A stretch of DNA of 64,000 nt from Palsa-744 sp963734815 (lineage in GTDB: Bacteria > Actinomycetota > Thermoleophilia > Solirubrobacterales > Solirubrobacteraceae): assembly GCA_963734815.1 (NCBI GenBank), contig CAVTIH010000002.1, positions 1,550,001 through 1,614,000 of the forward strand, given 5' to 3'. The notes beneath the pieces are model-generated. The model was given only the letters and a program-made list of their open reading frames with translations. It did no database searches and had not been told where the DNA came from. Each line of letters starts with the position of its first letter. The stretch's first letter is position 1. Positions 27,562-36,917 of the stretch are shown here, piece by piece. The translations under genes were made by a program, and so were the position numbers.

Positions 27562-28590
27562 ATGACCACCGCCGCCGCCGACATCCTCGTGGCCGACCCT
27601 GCGCTGGGCGGACGCGACGGTTGGGGCTCCGCGGGCGGGTTCGGCGCTGGCGGGCCTGGACCCGTTGGTGGGGCGCTCGCCGGGCGCTCGCCGTGGCGGC
27701 TGTTCTGGCTGCGTTTGCGCCGCGACCGCGTGGCACTGGTCTCGCTCGGCTTCATCGTGCTGCTGGTGGTGGTCGCGCTCGCCGCGCCGCTGGTCGTGCG
27801 GCTCGCCGGTGTGCCCGGCCCGTACGTGCAGAACCCCAACGCGCTCGACGCCTTCGGCAGCCCCACGGGTCCGAGCCTTGCGCACCCTTTTGGGGTCGAC
27901 CAGCTCGGTCGAGATGTGTTTGCGCGCGTCGTCTACGGCGCGCGCACCTCGCTCGAGGTGGGCGTGATCGGCACCGCGATCGCGACGGTGATCGGCACCG
28001 TCTTCGGCCTGCTCGCCGGCTTCTACCGCGGACTCGCCGACACGCTGCTCTCGCGCCTCGCCGACGTGGTGTTGTGCTTCCCGGTGCTGCTCGTCGGCCT
28101 CGGGCTGGGGGCGGCGTGCAGTGTGCGCGGCTGCTTCAAAGGCACGATCCAGCCGGGCGTCTCCACGATCGTCGCGATCGTCGCGTTGTTCAACTGGACC
28201 TACATCATGCGGATCGTGCGCGGCCAGGTGCTCTCACTGCGCGAGCGGGAGTTCGTCGACGCCGCCCGCTCGTTGGGGGCATCCAACGCGCGCATCGTCT
28301 TCCGCGAGATCCTCCCCAACCTCACCGCGCCGCTGATCGTCTACGCCAGCCTACTGATCCCGGCCAACATCCTGCTGGAGGCTGCGCTCTCGTTCCTCGG
28401 CGTCGGCGTGCGCGCGCCCGCGGCCAGCTGGGGGCAGATGCTTGCCGACGCCACGCCGATCTTCAATACCGCGTGGTGGTACATGCTGTTCCCCGGGCTT
28501 GCGCTGCTGCTCACCGTGCTCGCCTTCAACCTGCTCGGCGACGGCCTGCAGGACGCCTTCAACCCGCGCATGGGCCGTTCCATCAAGTAA
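27562..28590 (+). CDS. oligopeptide/dipeptide ABC transporter permease (DppC/OppC type)
   Basis: 342 residues. A Gly/Ala-rich cytoplasmic N-terminus is followed by six membrane helices and the periplasmic loop HPFGVDQLGRDVFARVVYGARTSL typical of DppC. The EAA coupling loop reads EFVDAARSLGASNARIVFREILPN. It is the first gene of a five-gene plus-strand operon (permease, binding protein, permease, fused ATPase, M20 peptidase); having the permease before the binding protein is unusual order. Confidence 0.92.
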   Translation: MTTAAADILVADPALGGRDGWGSAGGFGAGGPGPVGGALAGRSPWRLFWLRLRRDRVALVSLGFIVLLVVVALAAPLVVRLAGVPGPYVQNPNALDAFGSPTGPSLAHPFGVDQLGRDVFARVVYGARTSLEVGVIGTAIATVIGTVFGLLAGFYRGLADTLLSRLADVVLCFPVLLVGLGLGAACSVRGCFKGTIQPGVSTIVAIVALFNWTYIMRIVRGQVLSLREREFVDAARSLGASNARIVFREILPNLTAPLIVYASLLIPANILLEAALSFLGVGVRAPAASWGQMLADATPIFNTAWWYMLFPGLALLLTVLAFNLLGDGLQDAFNPRMGRSIK

Positions 28591-28615
28591 CCCCCCAGAG
28601 GAGGAGACCGGAGCG

Positions 28616-30421
28616 ATGATCGACAACCGTCACAGATGGAGAAAGGCCACGGCGTTGGTGTCGGTGCTGCTCGCTGGCGTGCTCGCCACTGGGCTCGCCG
28701 CCTGCGGTTCGGGCGAAACGGCCTCGAGCGCGTCGAGCAGCGTCCCGCTGAAGGCGGGCGAGTCACCCGCGGGTCAACAGCTCTACGGCAAGCAACGTGG
28801 CGGGACGCTCACCGTGTACGACCACGAGGACTTCGAACACTTCGATCCCGGCGAGGCGTATGCGGTCGAGGACTACACGATCACCTCCGCCACGCAGCGT
28901 TCGCTCTACTCCTACCTCCCCAACAACGCCTCCAAGCTCGAACCCGACGTGGCCGCGAGCACGCCGGCGATCACCGACGGTGGCAAGACGGTGACGATCC
29001 AGATCAAGCCGCACATCTATTTCAGCCCGCCCGTCAACCGCGAAGTGAACTCTGGCGACGTCGCCTACGCGATCGAGCGCGGCGCCAACCCGAACGTACC
29101 CAACGGCTACTTCAGTTCCTACTTCGGCGACATCGTCGGTGCCGAAACCGCCAAGGGGGGGCCGATCTCCGGGATCGAAACGCCGAGCGGGCACACGATC
29201 GTCTTCCATCTGACGAAGCCCACCGCCGGGCTGCTGGTGGGGGCGCTCAGCCTGCCGCTATCGGCGCCTGTGCCCCCGGAATTCGCCAAGCCGCTTGACG
29301 CCCACTCGCCGACGCTGTACGGCAGCGAATACCTCGTCGCGACCGGCCCCTACATGGTGAAGTCCGACAGCACGGGCAAGTTCATCGGGATCGGCTCCAA
29401 GCCGGGCAAGTCGTTGACGCTTGTGCGCAACCCCAACTGGAACCCACACACCGACTTCCGGCCAGCGTATCTCAACCAGATCGACATCAACATCGGCGGC
29501 GAACCGACGGTGATCGGCAGGCAGGTGCTGCAGGGTGAAAGCGTCGTTCAGAACGACGTGCCCGCGCAGTCGGTCGTCAAGGAAGCCTACGAGCACTACC
29601 CGCAGCAGATCACCTTCACGCCGGGCTCGGGCGACTACTACGCGTCGCTCAACAACGCGCACGGACCATTCACCAACATCGACCTGCGCAAGGCCGTGTG
29701 GGCGGCGCTCGATCGCGACGCGCTCGTCAAGGCCCGCGGCGGGCCGCTGGTGGCGGCGCCGATGACCCACTTCCTCTACCCGGGGGTGAACGGGTATGAA
29801 CAGGCCGGCGGTGCGGCGGGACCGAAGGTCGACTACAACGAACACCCCGAAGGCGACATGGCGGTCGCCGCCAAGTACATGAAGCTCGCCGGCTATCCCA
29901 GCGGCAGTTACACCGGCGTCAAGACGCTGCAGGTGGTCGGCTCCACCGGCGAACCGCAAGAAGCGATGGCGCAGGTCACCAACCAGGCGCTGCAGAACCT
30001 CGGCTTCAAAACCCACCTCACGCTGGTCGATCAGTCGGCGATGTACTCCAAGTACTGCACCGTCCCGGCGCAGCAGATCGACGTCTGCCCCAACGGCGGC
30101 TGGGTGCGCGACTTCGCCGATCCGCAGACGGTGCTGTATGTGCCGTTCTACGGGCCCGCCATCTCGCCCAGCGGCAACGCCAACTGGAGCCAGGTCAACG
30201 ACCCGCAGATCAACGCCGCGATGGAAAAGGCGACGCTGGTGGTCGGCGAACCGGCACGCGCTGATGCATGGGCGAAGATCGACGAAATGCTGGTGCACCA
30301 GGCCGTCGCCGCGCCGGAGATCTACTCGATCCAGGCGCAGATCGAGGGCAAGAACGTCGCCGGTGTCAACCAGCTGTGGGACACGGGGGCGTGGGACTAC
30401 GACTTCACTTCGCTGAAGTGA
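28616..30421 (+). CDS. peptide ABC transporter substrate-binding lipoprotein (family 5)
   Basis: 601 residues from ATG 28616, preceded by a GAGGAGACC ribosome site. The N-terminus is a lipoprotein signal (VLLAGVLATGLAACG) with lipobox Cys. The mature part matches SBP family 5 (DppA/OppA): YAVEDYTITSATQRSLYSYL, DVAYAIERG, NIDLRKAVWAALDRDALVKA. It captures peptides outside the cell for the flanking permeases. The stop is directly followed by the next permease gene. Confidence 0.93.
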   Translation: MIDNRHRWRKATALVSVLLAGVLATGLAACGSGETASSASSSVPLKAGESPAGQQLYGKQRGGTLTVYDHEDFEHFDPGEAYAVEDYTITSATQRSLYSYLPNNASKLEPDVAASTPAITDGGKTVTIQIKPHIYFSPPVNREVNSGDVAYAIERGANPNVPNGYFSSYFGDIVGAETAKGGPISGIETPSGHTIVFHLTKPTAGLLVGALSLPLSAPVPPEFAKPLDAHSPTLYGSEYLVATGPYMVKSDSTGKFIGIGSKPGKSLTLVRNPNWNPHTDFRPAYLNQIDINIGGEPTVIGRQVLQGESVVQNDVPAQSVVKEAYEHYPQQITFTPGSGDYYASLNNAHGPFTNIDLRKAVWAALDRDALVKARGGPLVAAPMTHFLYPGVNGYEQAGGAAGPKVDYNEHPEGDMAVAAKYMKLAGYPSGSYTGVKTLQVVGSTGEPQEAMAQVTNQALQNLGFKTHLTLVDQSAMYSKYCTVPAQQIDVCPNGGWVRDFADPQTVLYVPFYGPAISPSGNANWSQVNDPQINAAMEKATLVVGEPARADAWAKIDEMLVHQAVAAPEIYSIQAQIEGKNVAGVNQLWDTGAWDYDFTSLK

Positions 30422-30422
30422 G

Positions 30423-31385
30423 TTGACCGGCTACATCATCCGCCGAGTGCTGTGGGGCGTCGCGCTGCTGTTCATCGTGGCGGCGCTGACGTTCCTGTTC
30501 TTCTACCTGTTTCCCACCGCCAACCCGGCGCAGCTGCGCGCCGGGCGCTCACCCGATCCGAAGGTGATCGCCGAGATCACCCACGACCTCGGGTTGGACC
30601 GGCCGCTCACCAACCAGTTCTACGACTACATGAAGGGGGTGGTGCTGCACTTCAACCTCGGCTACAGCTACTACAGCAGCGCCTCGGTGAGGAGCCTGAT
30701 CGCCGAACGGTTGCCCGCCACGATCTCGCTCGCCGCCGGCGCGGTCGTGATCTGGCTGACCAGCGGCCTGGCGGTGGGGATCGTCTCGGCGGTGCGCCGC
30801 CGCACCTGGGTCGACCGCGCCGCGATGGGCACCGCGCTCCTGTTCGTCTCCGCGCCGGAATACTGGCTGGGGCTGATTGCGCTGTTCCTGTTTGCCTCCG
30901 ACATCGGCAAGCTCAAGGTGTTCCCCGGCGCGGGCAGCTACGTCGGCCTCGGCAGCGACCCGGGGAAATGGTTCACCTCGCTGATCCTCCCGTGGCTGGT
31001 GCTCGCCGCCACCTTCGCCGCGGTGTATGCGCGCCTGTTGCGCGCCAACCTGTTGGAGGTGCTCGACCAGGATTACATCCGCACCGCGCGTGCCAAGGGC
31101 CTCTCCGAGCGCCGCGTGATCCTGCGCCACGGCGTGCGTGCCGCGATCACCCCGATCGTCACCGTGCTCGGCCTCGACCTCGGTGCGCTGCTCGGCGGCG
31201 CGCTGCTGATCGAAGTCGTGTTCGACATCCCGGGTGTCGGGCGGCTCAATTACGACGCGCTCACGCACGCCGACTTCCCGATCATCCAGGGCACGGTGCT
31301 GCTGGCGGCGCTGTTCATCGTCGTGGCCAACATCTTCGTGGACATCTCCTACGCGTATCTCGACCCGCGGGTCCGCTTCAAATGA
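30423..31385 (+). CDS. oligopeptide/dipeptide ABC transporter permease (DppB/OppB type)
   Basis: 320 residues with six helices. The N-terminus YIIRRVLWGVALLFIVAALTFLFFYLFP and the LGLDRPLTNQFYDYMKG segment are characteristic of DppB. The EAA loop is DYIRTARAKGLSERRVILRHGVR. The TTG at 30423, one base after the preceding stop, is the only reasonable start. It pairs with the permease at 27562 to form the channel. Confidence 0.92.
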   Translation: MTGYIIRRVLWGVALLFIVAALTFLFFYLFPTANPAQLRAGRSPDPKVIAEITHDLGLDRPLTNQFYDYMKGVVLHFNLGYSYYSSASVRSLIAERLPATISLAAGAVVIWLTSGLAVGIVSAVRRRTWVDRAAMGTALLFVSAPEYWLGLIALFLFASDIGKLKVFPGAGSYVGLGSDPGKWFTSLILPWLVLAATFAAVYARLLRANLLEVLDQDYIRTARAKGLSERRVILRHGVRAAITPIVTVLGLDLGALLGGALLIEVVFDIPGVGRLNYDALTHADFPIIQGTVLLAALFIVVANIFVDISYAYLDPRVRFK

Positions 31386-31399
31386 TCCGGCGGCGTCTC

Positions 31400-31473
31400 G
31401 TCGCTTCTGGCGGCGTCCTCAGTCGCTCGTGTGCAGAGCACACTTCGCTCCCTGCGTCCTTGCCAGAAACGAC
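31400..31473 (+). repeat. structured intergenic repeat element, copy A
   Basis: Outer arms GTCGCTTCTGG (31400-31410) and CCAGAAACGAC (31463-31473) pair at 10 of 11 positions. The core hairpin is GTGTGC-AGA-GCACAC (31429-31443). The 51-nt core (31412-31462) is 42/51 identical to a second copy at 37159-37209, and several differences are compensatory. It lies between two genes of the peptide transporter operon. Confidence 0.7.
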
Positions 31474-31503
31474 GAGCCACTCGCCGGAAGGCGGGTTCTC
31501 TTC

Positions 31504-33219
31504 ATGAACGCAGGTGGGGAGCCACTGCTGCGCGTGGAGGATCTGCGCGTGGAGTTCCCCACCGAAGGCGGGGTGGTGCACGCCGTGAACGGCGTCTCCT
31601 TCGCGCTCAAGCAGGGCCGCACGCTCGGGATCGTGGGCGAGTCGGGTTCGGGCAAGAGCGTGTGCGCGCTCAGCACAATGGGCCTGACACGCGCCCAGGG
31701 CGCGCGCATCTCCGGGCGGATCCTGTTTGAGGGCGTCGATCTGCTGACGCTGCCGGAGCGGGGCATGCGCGGGCTGCGCGGCAACGAGCTGGCGATGATC
31801 TTCCAGGACCCGCTCTCCTCACTGCACCCGCTGTACCGCGTGGGGGCGCAGATCGTGGAGGGGATCCGTGCTCACCGTGAGGTCTCGCGCCGCGCCGCGC
31901 GAGAGCAGGCGATCGCACTGCTGGAGCTGGTGGGGATCCCCGAGCCGTCGCGACGCGTGGATGCCTACCCGCACGAGCTCTCCGGGGGGATGCGCCAGCG
32001 CGTGATGATCGCGATGGCGCTCGCCAACGAGCCGAAGCTGCTGATCGCCGACGAGCCCACCACCGCGCTCGATGTGACCGTGCAGGCGCAGATCCTCGCG
32101 CTGCTGCGGCGCCTGCGCGAGGAGCTCGGGATGGCGCTCGTGCTGGTCACTCACGACCTCGGGATGGTGGCAGAGATGGCTGACGAGATCGCGGTGATGC
32201 AGGCCGGGCTGATCGTCGAGCGCGGTACGGCCGAGCAGGTGCTGACGGCTCCTGCGCACCCCTACACACAGGGGCTGCTGCGGTCGTCCCCGACGCTGGA
32301 GCGCAACGATCACAGCCAGCGCCATGACAACCACGACGAGCGCGGGCGAACGGAAGGCGCGGACCAAGGGGAGGAGGAGGAAGAGGGTGCAGTGGCGGCA
32401 GTCCCGCCGCTGCTGCAAGTGTGCGACCTGGTCAAGCACTTCTCGATCACGCGCGGGGTTGTGTTCCAGCGCCAGGTGGACACCGTCGAGGCAGTCGCCG
32501 GGATCAGCTTCGAGTTGCGACGCGGCGAGGCGCTCGGGCTGGTGGGGGAGACTGGCTGTGGCAAGAGCGCCACCGCGCGCCTGATCATGCGCCTGCTCGA
32601 GCCCACCGGCGGGGAGATCCGTTTCGAAGGCCACGACATCGCCCACCTGAGGGGCGCCGCGCTGAAGGCCGCACGCCGCGAGATGCAGATCGTCTTCCAG
32701 GACCCCTACTCCTCGCTGAATCCCCGCAAGACCGCGGGCTCGATCGTCGGCGAGCCATTCGCGATCCACGGGTTGCACCCCGACAGGGCGGAGCGCAGGC
32801 GTGTCGTGGGCGAGTTGCTCGACAAGGTGGGCCTGCAACCCCAGCACCACAACCGCTACCCCCACGAATTCTCCGGCGGCCAACGCCAGCGGATCGGTAT
32901 CGCGCGGGCGCTGGCGCTGGGACCGAAGCTGCTGATCGCCGACGAGCCGGTGTCGGCGCTTGACGTCACGATCCAGGCTCAGATCCTCGAGTTGCTGCGC
33001 GAGCTGCGGCGCGAGCTCGGCCTGACGTTGCTGCTGATCTCCCACGACCTCGCGGTCGTGCGCCAAATGGCCGATCGCGTGGCGGTGATGCGCGCCGGCA
33101 AAATCGTCGAGCTGGCCCCCAACGAGACGCTCTACAGCTCGCCCACGCACCCCTACACGCGCGAGCTGCTCGCCTCCGTGCCCGGGGCGCACCGGGAGGG
33201 GGATCGGCTATCGAGGTGA
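31504..33219 (+). CDS. fused dipeptide ABC transporter ATPase (DppD-DppF in one chain)
   Basis: 571 residues with two complete ABC ATPase domains. Domain 1 has GESGSGKS, LSGGMRQRVMIAMAL and LLIADEPTTALDVTVQ. Domain 2 has GETGCGKSATARL, FSGGQRQRIGIARAL and LLIADEPVSALDVTIQ. They are joined by a highly charged His/Asp/Glu-rich linker at about residues 265-300. Each half ends in the HPYT(R/Q) oligopeptide-transporter C-terminal motif. It powers the permease pair encoded upstream. The ATG at 31504 follows the structured repeat element. Confidence 0.93.
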   Translation: MNAGGEPLLRVEDLRVEFPTEGGVVHAVNGVSFALKQGRTLGIVGESGSGKSVCALSTMGLTRAQGARISGRILFEGVDLLTLPERGMRGLRGNELAMIFQDPLSSLHPLYRVGAQIVEGIRAHREVSRRAAREQAIALLELVGIPEPSRRVDAYPHELSGGMRQRVMIAMALANEPKLLIADEPTTALDVTVQAQILALLRRLREELGMALVLVTHDLGMVAEMADEIAVMQAGLIVERGTAEQVLTAPAHPYTQGLLRSSPTLERNDHSQRHDNHDERGRTEGADQGEEEEEGAVAAVPPLLQVCDLVKHFSITRGVVFQRQVDTVEAVAGISFELRRGEALGLVGETGCGKSATARLIMRLLEPTGGEIRFEGHDIAHLRGAALKAARREMQIVFQDPYSSLNPRKTAGSIVGEPFAIHGLHPDRAERRRVVGELLDKVGLQPQHHNRYPHEFSGGQRQRIGIARALALGPKLLIADEPVSALDVTIQAQILELLRELRRELGLTLLLISHDLAVVRQMADRVAVMRAGKIVELAPNETLYSSPTHPYTRELLASVPGAHREGDRLSR

Positions 33220-33250
33220 GGTTCGCGCCGCGGGAGCGTACGATCCGGGG

Positions 33251-34669
33251 GTGAGCGCGGAGCCAGATACACCCGAGGCCGCCGAGTCACCCTCGCCCGG
33301 GGCTGCCGCGACCGATGCGACTGCACTGTCCGCGCTCGGCTCCGAGGCCGTCGAGTTGCTCCAACGGCTGATCGCATTCAACACCGTCAACCCGCCCGGC
33401 AATGAGCTGCCGGCACAGCAGCACCTGCATGCGCTGCTCGCCGACGCCGGCTTCGAGTGTGAGCTGCTGGGCGCCGTCCCGGAGCGTCCCAACCTCGTGG
33501 CGCGCCTGCGCGGCGCTGCCGAAGGCCCCACGCTCTGCTACCTCGGCCACGTCGACACGGTGCTCGCTGACGCCGCCGAGTGGCGGCACGACCCCTGGTC
33601 GGGGACACTCGCGGATGGCTGCGTGTGGGGCAGGGGGGCGCTCGACATGAAGTCGCAGGTCGCCGCCGAGGTTGCCGCCGCGGTCGCGCTGGCGCGCTCG
33701 GGCTGGCGGCCGGCACGCGGTGACCTGCTGATCGTCGCGGTCGTCGACGAGGAGACCGGTGGGGCGCAGGGGGCCGAATGGCTGACCAACACCCACCCCG
33801 AGAAGGTGCGCTGCGAGATGCTCGTCAACGAGGGCGGCGGCGCCGTGTTCGAGTATGGAGGCCCGCCCGCCCGCCGCGGGTATGGAGGCCCACCCGCCCG
33901 CCGCCGGTACGGCGTGTGCTGCGCTGAGAAGGGCATCTTCCGCTTCACCGTCACCACCGACGGGGTCGCGGGCCACGCGTCGATGCCGAAGATCGCCGAC
34001 AACGCCCTGCTGAAGATGGGCCCGGTGTTGCAGCGCCTCGCCGCGCGCCAGCCCGCCTACACGCTCACCGCCGAGCCGGCTGCGTTCCTGCGGGGGATCG
34101 GCGAGGATCCCGAGGATCCCGCGGGGGCGGTCGCCAACCTGCTCGCCGCCGACCCCCGCTTGGCAAGCATGTTCGAGCCGATGCTTGGCGTCACCTTCGC
34201 CCCCACGCGCATCCGCGCCTCGGAGAAGATCAACGTGATCCCCTCCCGCGCCGAGGTGAAAGTGGACTGCCGCGTGCCCCCCGGCCTCGGCGAAGCTGAG
34301 GTGCTGCGCGGGATCGAGGAAGTGCTCGGTCCCGCCCGCCCCGGCGACTTCAGGATCGAGTTCACCGAGCGAGTCGTCGGCAACCGCTCCCCGATGGACT
34401 CTCCGCTGATGGAGGAGATCCGCCGCTGGGTCTTCGAGCACGACCCCGGGGCCGAGGTCGTGCCGACGATCCTCCCCGGCTTCACCGACTCCCGCCACTT
34501 CCGCACCGCCTTCCCGGAGTGTGTGGCGTACGGCTTCTTCCCCCAGCGCCACCAGTCGCTGCTGGAGGCGATGCCGCTGATGCACGCCGCCGACGAGCGC
34601 ATCGATGTGCGCGACGTCGCATTCGCCGCGGAATTCTTCGCCGACCTCGCGCGTTCTGTCTTGAGCTGA
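33251..34669 (+). CDS. M20 family metallopeptidase (ArgE/DapE/carboxypeptidase-like)
   Basis: 472 residues from GTG 33251. Metal ligands are visible: GHVDTVL, GRGALDMKSQVAAE, VVDEETGGAQG and NEGG. The dimerisation or lid domain begins near VTTDGVAGHASMP, and a late His sits in FTDSRHF. Following the peptide transporter genes closely, it probably hydrolyses imported peptides or N-acyl amino acids. Residues about 201-220 contain an in-frame duplicated YGGPPARR insertion next to the metal centre region. Confidence 0.9.
   Translation: MSAEPDTPEAAESPSPGAAATDATALSALGSEAVELLQRLIAFNTVNPPGNELPAQQHLHALLADAGFECELLGAVPERPNLVARLRGAAEGPTLCYLGHVDTVLADAAEWRHDPWSGTLADGCVWGRGALDMKSQVAAEVAAAVALARSGWRPARGDLLIVAVVDEETGGAQGAEWLTNTHPEKVRCEMLVNEGGGAVFEYGGPPARRGYGGPPARRRYGVCCAEKGIFRFTVTTDGVAGHASMPKIADNALLKMGPVLQRLAARQPAYTLTAEPAAFLRGIGEDPEDPAGAVANLLAADPRLASMFEPMLGVTFAPTRIRASEKINVIPSRAEVKVDCRVPPGLGEAEVLRGIEEVLGPARPGDFRIEFTERVVGNRSPMDSPLMEEIRRWVFEHDPGAEVVPTILPGFTDSRHFRTAFPECVAYGFFPQRHQSLLEAMPLMHAADERIDVRDVAFAAEFFADLARSVLS
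33853..33906 (+). repeat. in-frame 27-bp tandem duplication inside the M20 gene
   Basis: Unit 1 (33853-33879) and unit 2 (33880-33906) differ at a few bases and each encode YGGPPARR plus one residue. A third partial unit follows (YG). Confidence 0.8.
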
Positions 34670-34700
34670 CCGGCGGATCGTTGAGCTGACCGGCGGATCG
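34661..34700 (+). repeat. perfect 20-bp tandem duplication at the M20 stop codon
   Basis: The 20-nt sequence beginning TTGAGCTGACC occurs at 34661-34680 and again at 34681-34700. The first copy contains the M20 stop codon. Confidence 0.85.
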
Positions 34701-34792
34701 CCGTGGGGAGCCTTTGCTTGCGCTCCTCGCTGAGTGGTGATCGCTTTAGGCATAATGCAAGCAGCCAAGCCAAGGATGGTGACGGGAGCGAC

Positions 34793-36457
34793 ATGGGTAC
34801 GGAAGTGAATGCGGCACTGGCTACGGCGTGGCAGGCGGTGGCCAGCTCGGTAGCCGAACTACGCCACGTGACGGCCGCGACGGTGGCGGCGCACACCGTC
34901 CTCACCCCCGTGGCGATCCTCCCGGTCGCCGCGTCGGCGTCGCACACCTCGATCGTGAACGACATCCAGGAATGGGCCTACCAGTGGTCGCCGGTCGTGA
35001 TGATCTTGTTCTTCACCGCCCTCATTTACATGATGTGGCGGATGCTGAAGGTGATGCCGCGCGTCAAGCCGCAGCAGATCAAGCCCTCCTCCGACCAGTC
35101 GGTGGGCTGGGATGACATCGCCGGCGTCACCGAGGCCAAGGCCGAGCTGCAGGAGATCGTCGAGTTCCTGCGCGACCCCGAGCAGTTCCACAAGCTGGGC
35201 GCCTCCGTTCCCAAGGGGATCCTGTTGCACGGCCCCCCCGGCACCGGCAAGACGCTGCTCGCCAAGGCCGTCGCGCACGAGTCCGGTGCGCAATTCTTCG
35301 CGCAGTCGGCCGCCGCCTTCGTGGAGATGTTCGCCGGTCTTGGCGCGGCGCGCATCCGACGGCTGTTCGCGATCGCGCGCAAGCACGAGCCCGCGATCAT
35401 CTTCATCGACGAGCTCGACGCCGTCGGCGGGCGGCGCGGCATGGACATCTCCGGCGAGAAGGATCAGACGCTCAACCAGCTGCTGGTTGAGATGGACGGC
35501 TTCGCCACCAGCGGTCGCCTGGTAGTGATCGCCGCGTCCAACCTGCTCGAGAAGCTCGACCCCGCGCTGCTGCGCCCCGGGCGCTTCGACCGCCAGGTGT
35601 TCGTCGCGCCCCCCGACGTCAAGGGCCGCGAAGGGATCCTTGCCGTGCACACGCGTAACAAGCCGCTGCACGACGTGGACCTCCCGATGGTCGCCCAGCA
35701 GACCAGCGGCCTCACGGGCGCCGATCTGGCGAACATCTGCAACGAGGCCGCGATCTTCGCCGCGCGCCGCGGCGCTAAGGGCCTCACCGACGCCGACTTC
35801 GACGGCGCGCTCGAGCGGGTGATCGCCGGCGTGCAGTCCCATCGCGTGCTCAACGCACACGAGAAGCGGGTGGTCGCCTATCACGAGGCCGGCCACGCGC
35901 TGTGCGGCGAGCTGCTGCCCTCGGTGGACCGTGTGCACCGCATCTCGATCATCCCGCGCGGGCGCGCGCTCGGCTACACGCTCAACCTGCCCGCCGAGGA
36001 CCGTTACCTGAAGACCCGCGAGGAGCTGCTCGACTACGTGACCGTGCTGCTCGGTGGTCGCGTCGCCGAGCAGATCGTCTTTGGCCAGGTCACCACCGGC
36101 GCCTCCGACGACCTCAAGCGCGTCGCCGACATCGCCCATTCGATGGTGCACGACTTCGCGATGGGCAACGCCGCTGTCGGGCGCTCCCCCGAAGGCGACG
36201 TGCGCCTCTCCGAGACCACGCTGCGGATCCGCGACGAGGAGCGCCAGGATCTGATCGAGGAGGGCCGGCGCGCTGCGCTGGCGATGATCCTCGGCCACCG
36301 CCGCCAGCTCGAGGAGCTCGCGCGCGAGCTCCTCGAACACGAGGTGCTCGACCGCGAGGCGATCGATCGCATCATGGCTGGCACCCCCCGTCTGGAGCGC
36401 GCCCCCGGCGTCGGGCTGCGGGTGGTCGCCGCCACCGCGTTGGAGCGGCCCAGGTAA
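34793..36457 (+). CDS. FtsH-type AAA+ zinc metalloprotease
   Basis: 554 residues from ATG 34793, with GGGAG upstream. Two N-terminal hydrophobic segments (about 30-55 and 62-82) anchor it. The AAA module has Walker A GPPGTGKT, pore loop FVEMFAGLGAARIRRLF, Walker B IIFIDELDAVG and SRH LRPGRFDR. The peptidase has HEAGH and a downstream TTGASDDLKR acid. The region between the helices is very short and the C-terminus is compact, so it is smaller than standard FtsH (about 610-680). It may be a paralog of the main FtsH. Downstream genes follow closely. Confidence 0.9.
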   Translation: MGTEVNAALATAWQAVASSVAELRHVTAATVAAHTVLTPVAILPVAASASHTSIVNDIQEWAYQWSPVVMILFFTALIYMMWRMLKVMPRVKPQQIKPSSDQSVGWDDIAGVTEAKAELQEIVEFLRDPEQFHKLGASVPKGILLHGPPGTGKTLLAKAVAHESGAQFFAQSAAAFVEMFAGLGAARIRRLFAIARKHEPAIIFIDELDAVGGRRGMDISGEKDQTLNQLLVEMDGFATSGRLVVIAASNLLEKLDPALLRPGRFDRQVFVAPPDVKGREGILAVHTRNKPLHDVDLPMVAQQTSGLTGADLANICNEAAIFAARRGAKGLTDADFDGALERVIAGVQSHRVLNAHEKRVVAYHEAGHALCGELLPSVDRVHRISIIPRGRALGYTLNLPAEDRYLKTREELLDYVTVLLGGRVAEQIVFGQVTTGASDDLKRVADIAHSMVHDFAMGNAAVGRSPEGDVRLSETTLRIRDEERQDLIEEGRRAALAMILGHRRQLEELARELLEHEVLDREAIDRIMAGTPRLERAPGVGLRVVAATALERPR

Positions 36458-36467
36458 ACTCCCCGAA

Positions 36468-36917
36468 GTGCTTGACCGCATCGACCACATCGGGATCGCC
36501 GTTGCCGAGCTGGAGCCCGCGCTGGAGCTGTGGGGCGGTGGCTTTCAGCTGGAGGTCTCCCACCGCGAAGTCGTGGAGGAGCAGGGCGTCGAGGCGGTGC
36601 TACTCGACCTCGGCGAGAACCACGTCGAGCTGCTCGCTCCGCTCGGTCCCGACACCCCCGTCGGCAAGTTCCTCACCAAGCGCGGTCCCGGCCTGCACCA
36701 CGTCGCCTATCAGGTCTCCGACATCGACACCGCGCTGCGGGAGCTGGCCGGCGCGGGCCTCGGCCTGATCGACAAGACTCCCCGCGTGGGGATCGGCGGC
36801 GCGCGCGTCGCCTTCCTGGAGCCCAAGTGCACCGGGCGGGTGCTGGTCGAGATCGTCGAGCCGGTCCACGGCGCAGCGCACGCGGTCGACTCCACCGCCG
36901 AGGAGGTGGCGCACTGA
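36468..36917 (+). CDS. methylmalonyl-CoA epimerase
   Basis: 149 residues from GTG 36468. VOC fold with DRIDHIGIAVAELEPALELW, ENHVELLAPLGPDTPVGKFL, GPGLHHVAYQVSDID and a C-terminal EIVEP. The His, Gln/Glu metal ligands are in the usual places. It interconverts (R)- and (S)-methylmalonyl-CoA in propionate and branched-chain catabolism. The stop overlaps the next gene (TGATG). Confidence 0.92.
   Translation: MLDRIDHIGIAVAELEPALELWGGGFQLEVSHREVVEEQGVEAVLLDLGENHVELLAPLGPDTPVGKFLTKRGPGLHHVAYQVSDIDTALRELAGAGLGLIDKTPRVGIGGARVAFLEPKCTGRVLVEIVEPVHGAAHAVDSTAEEVAH

Noticed and set aside
28442..30421. Binding-protein gene starting at 28442
   Set aside because: The first 58 codons overlap the DppC gene out of frame; the lipoprotein signal and ribosome site are at 28616.
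34741..34792. Promoter with CATAAT -10 before the FtsH-type gene
   Set aside because: No -35 element at proper spacing.
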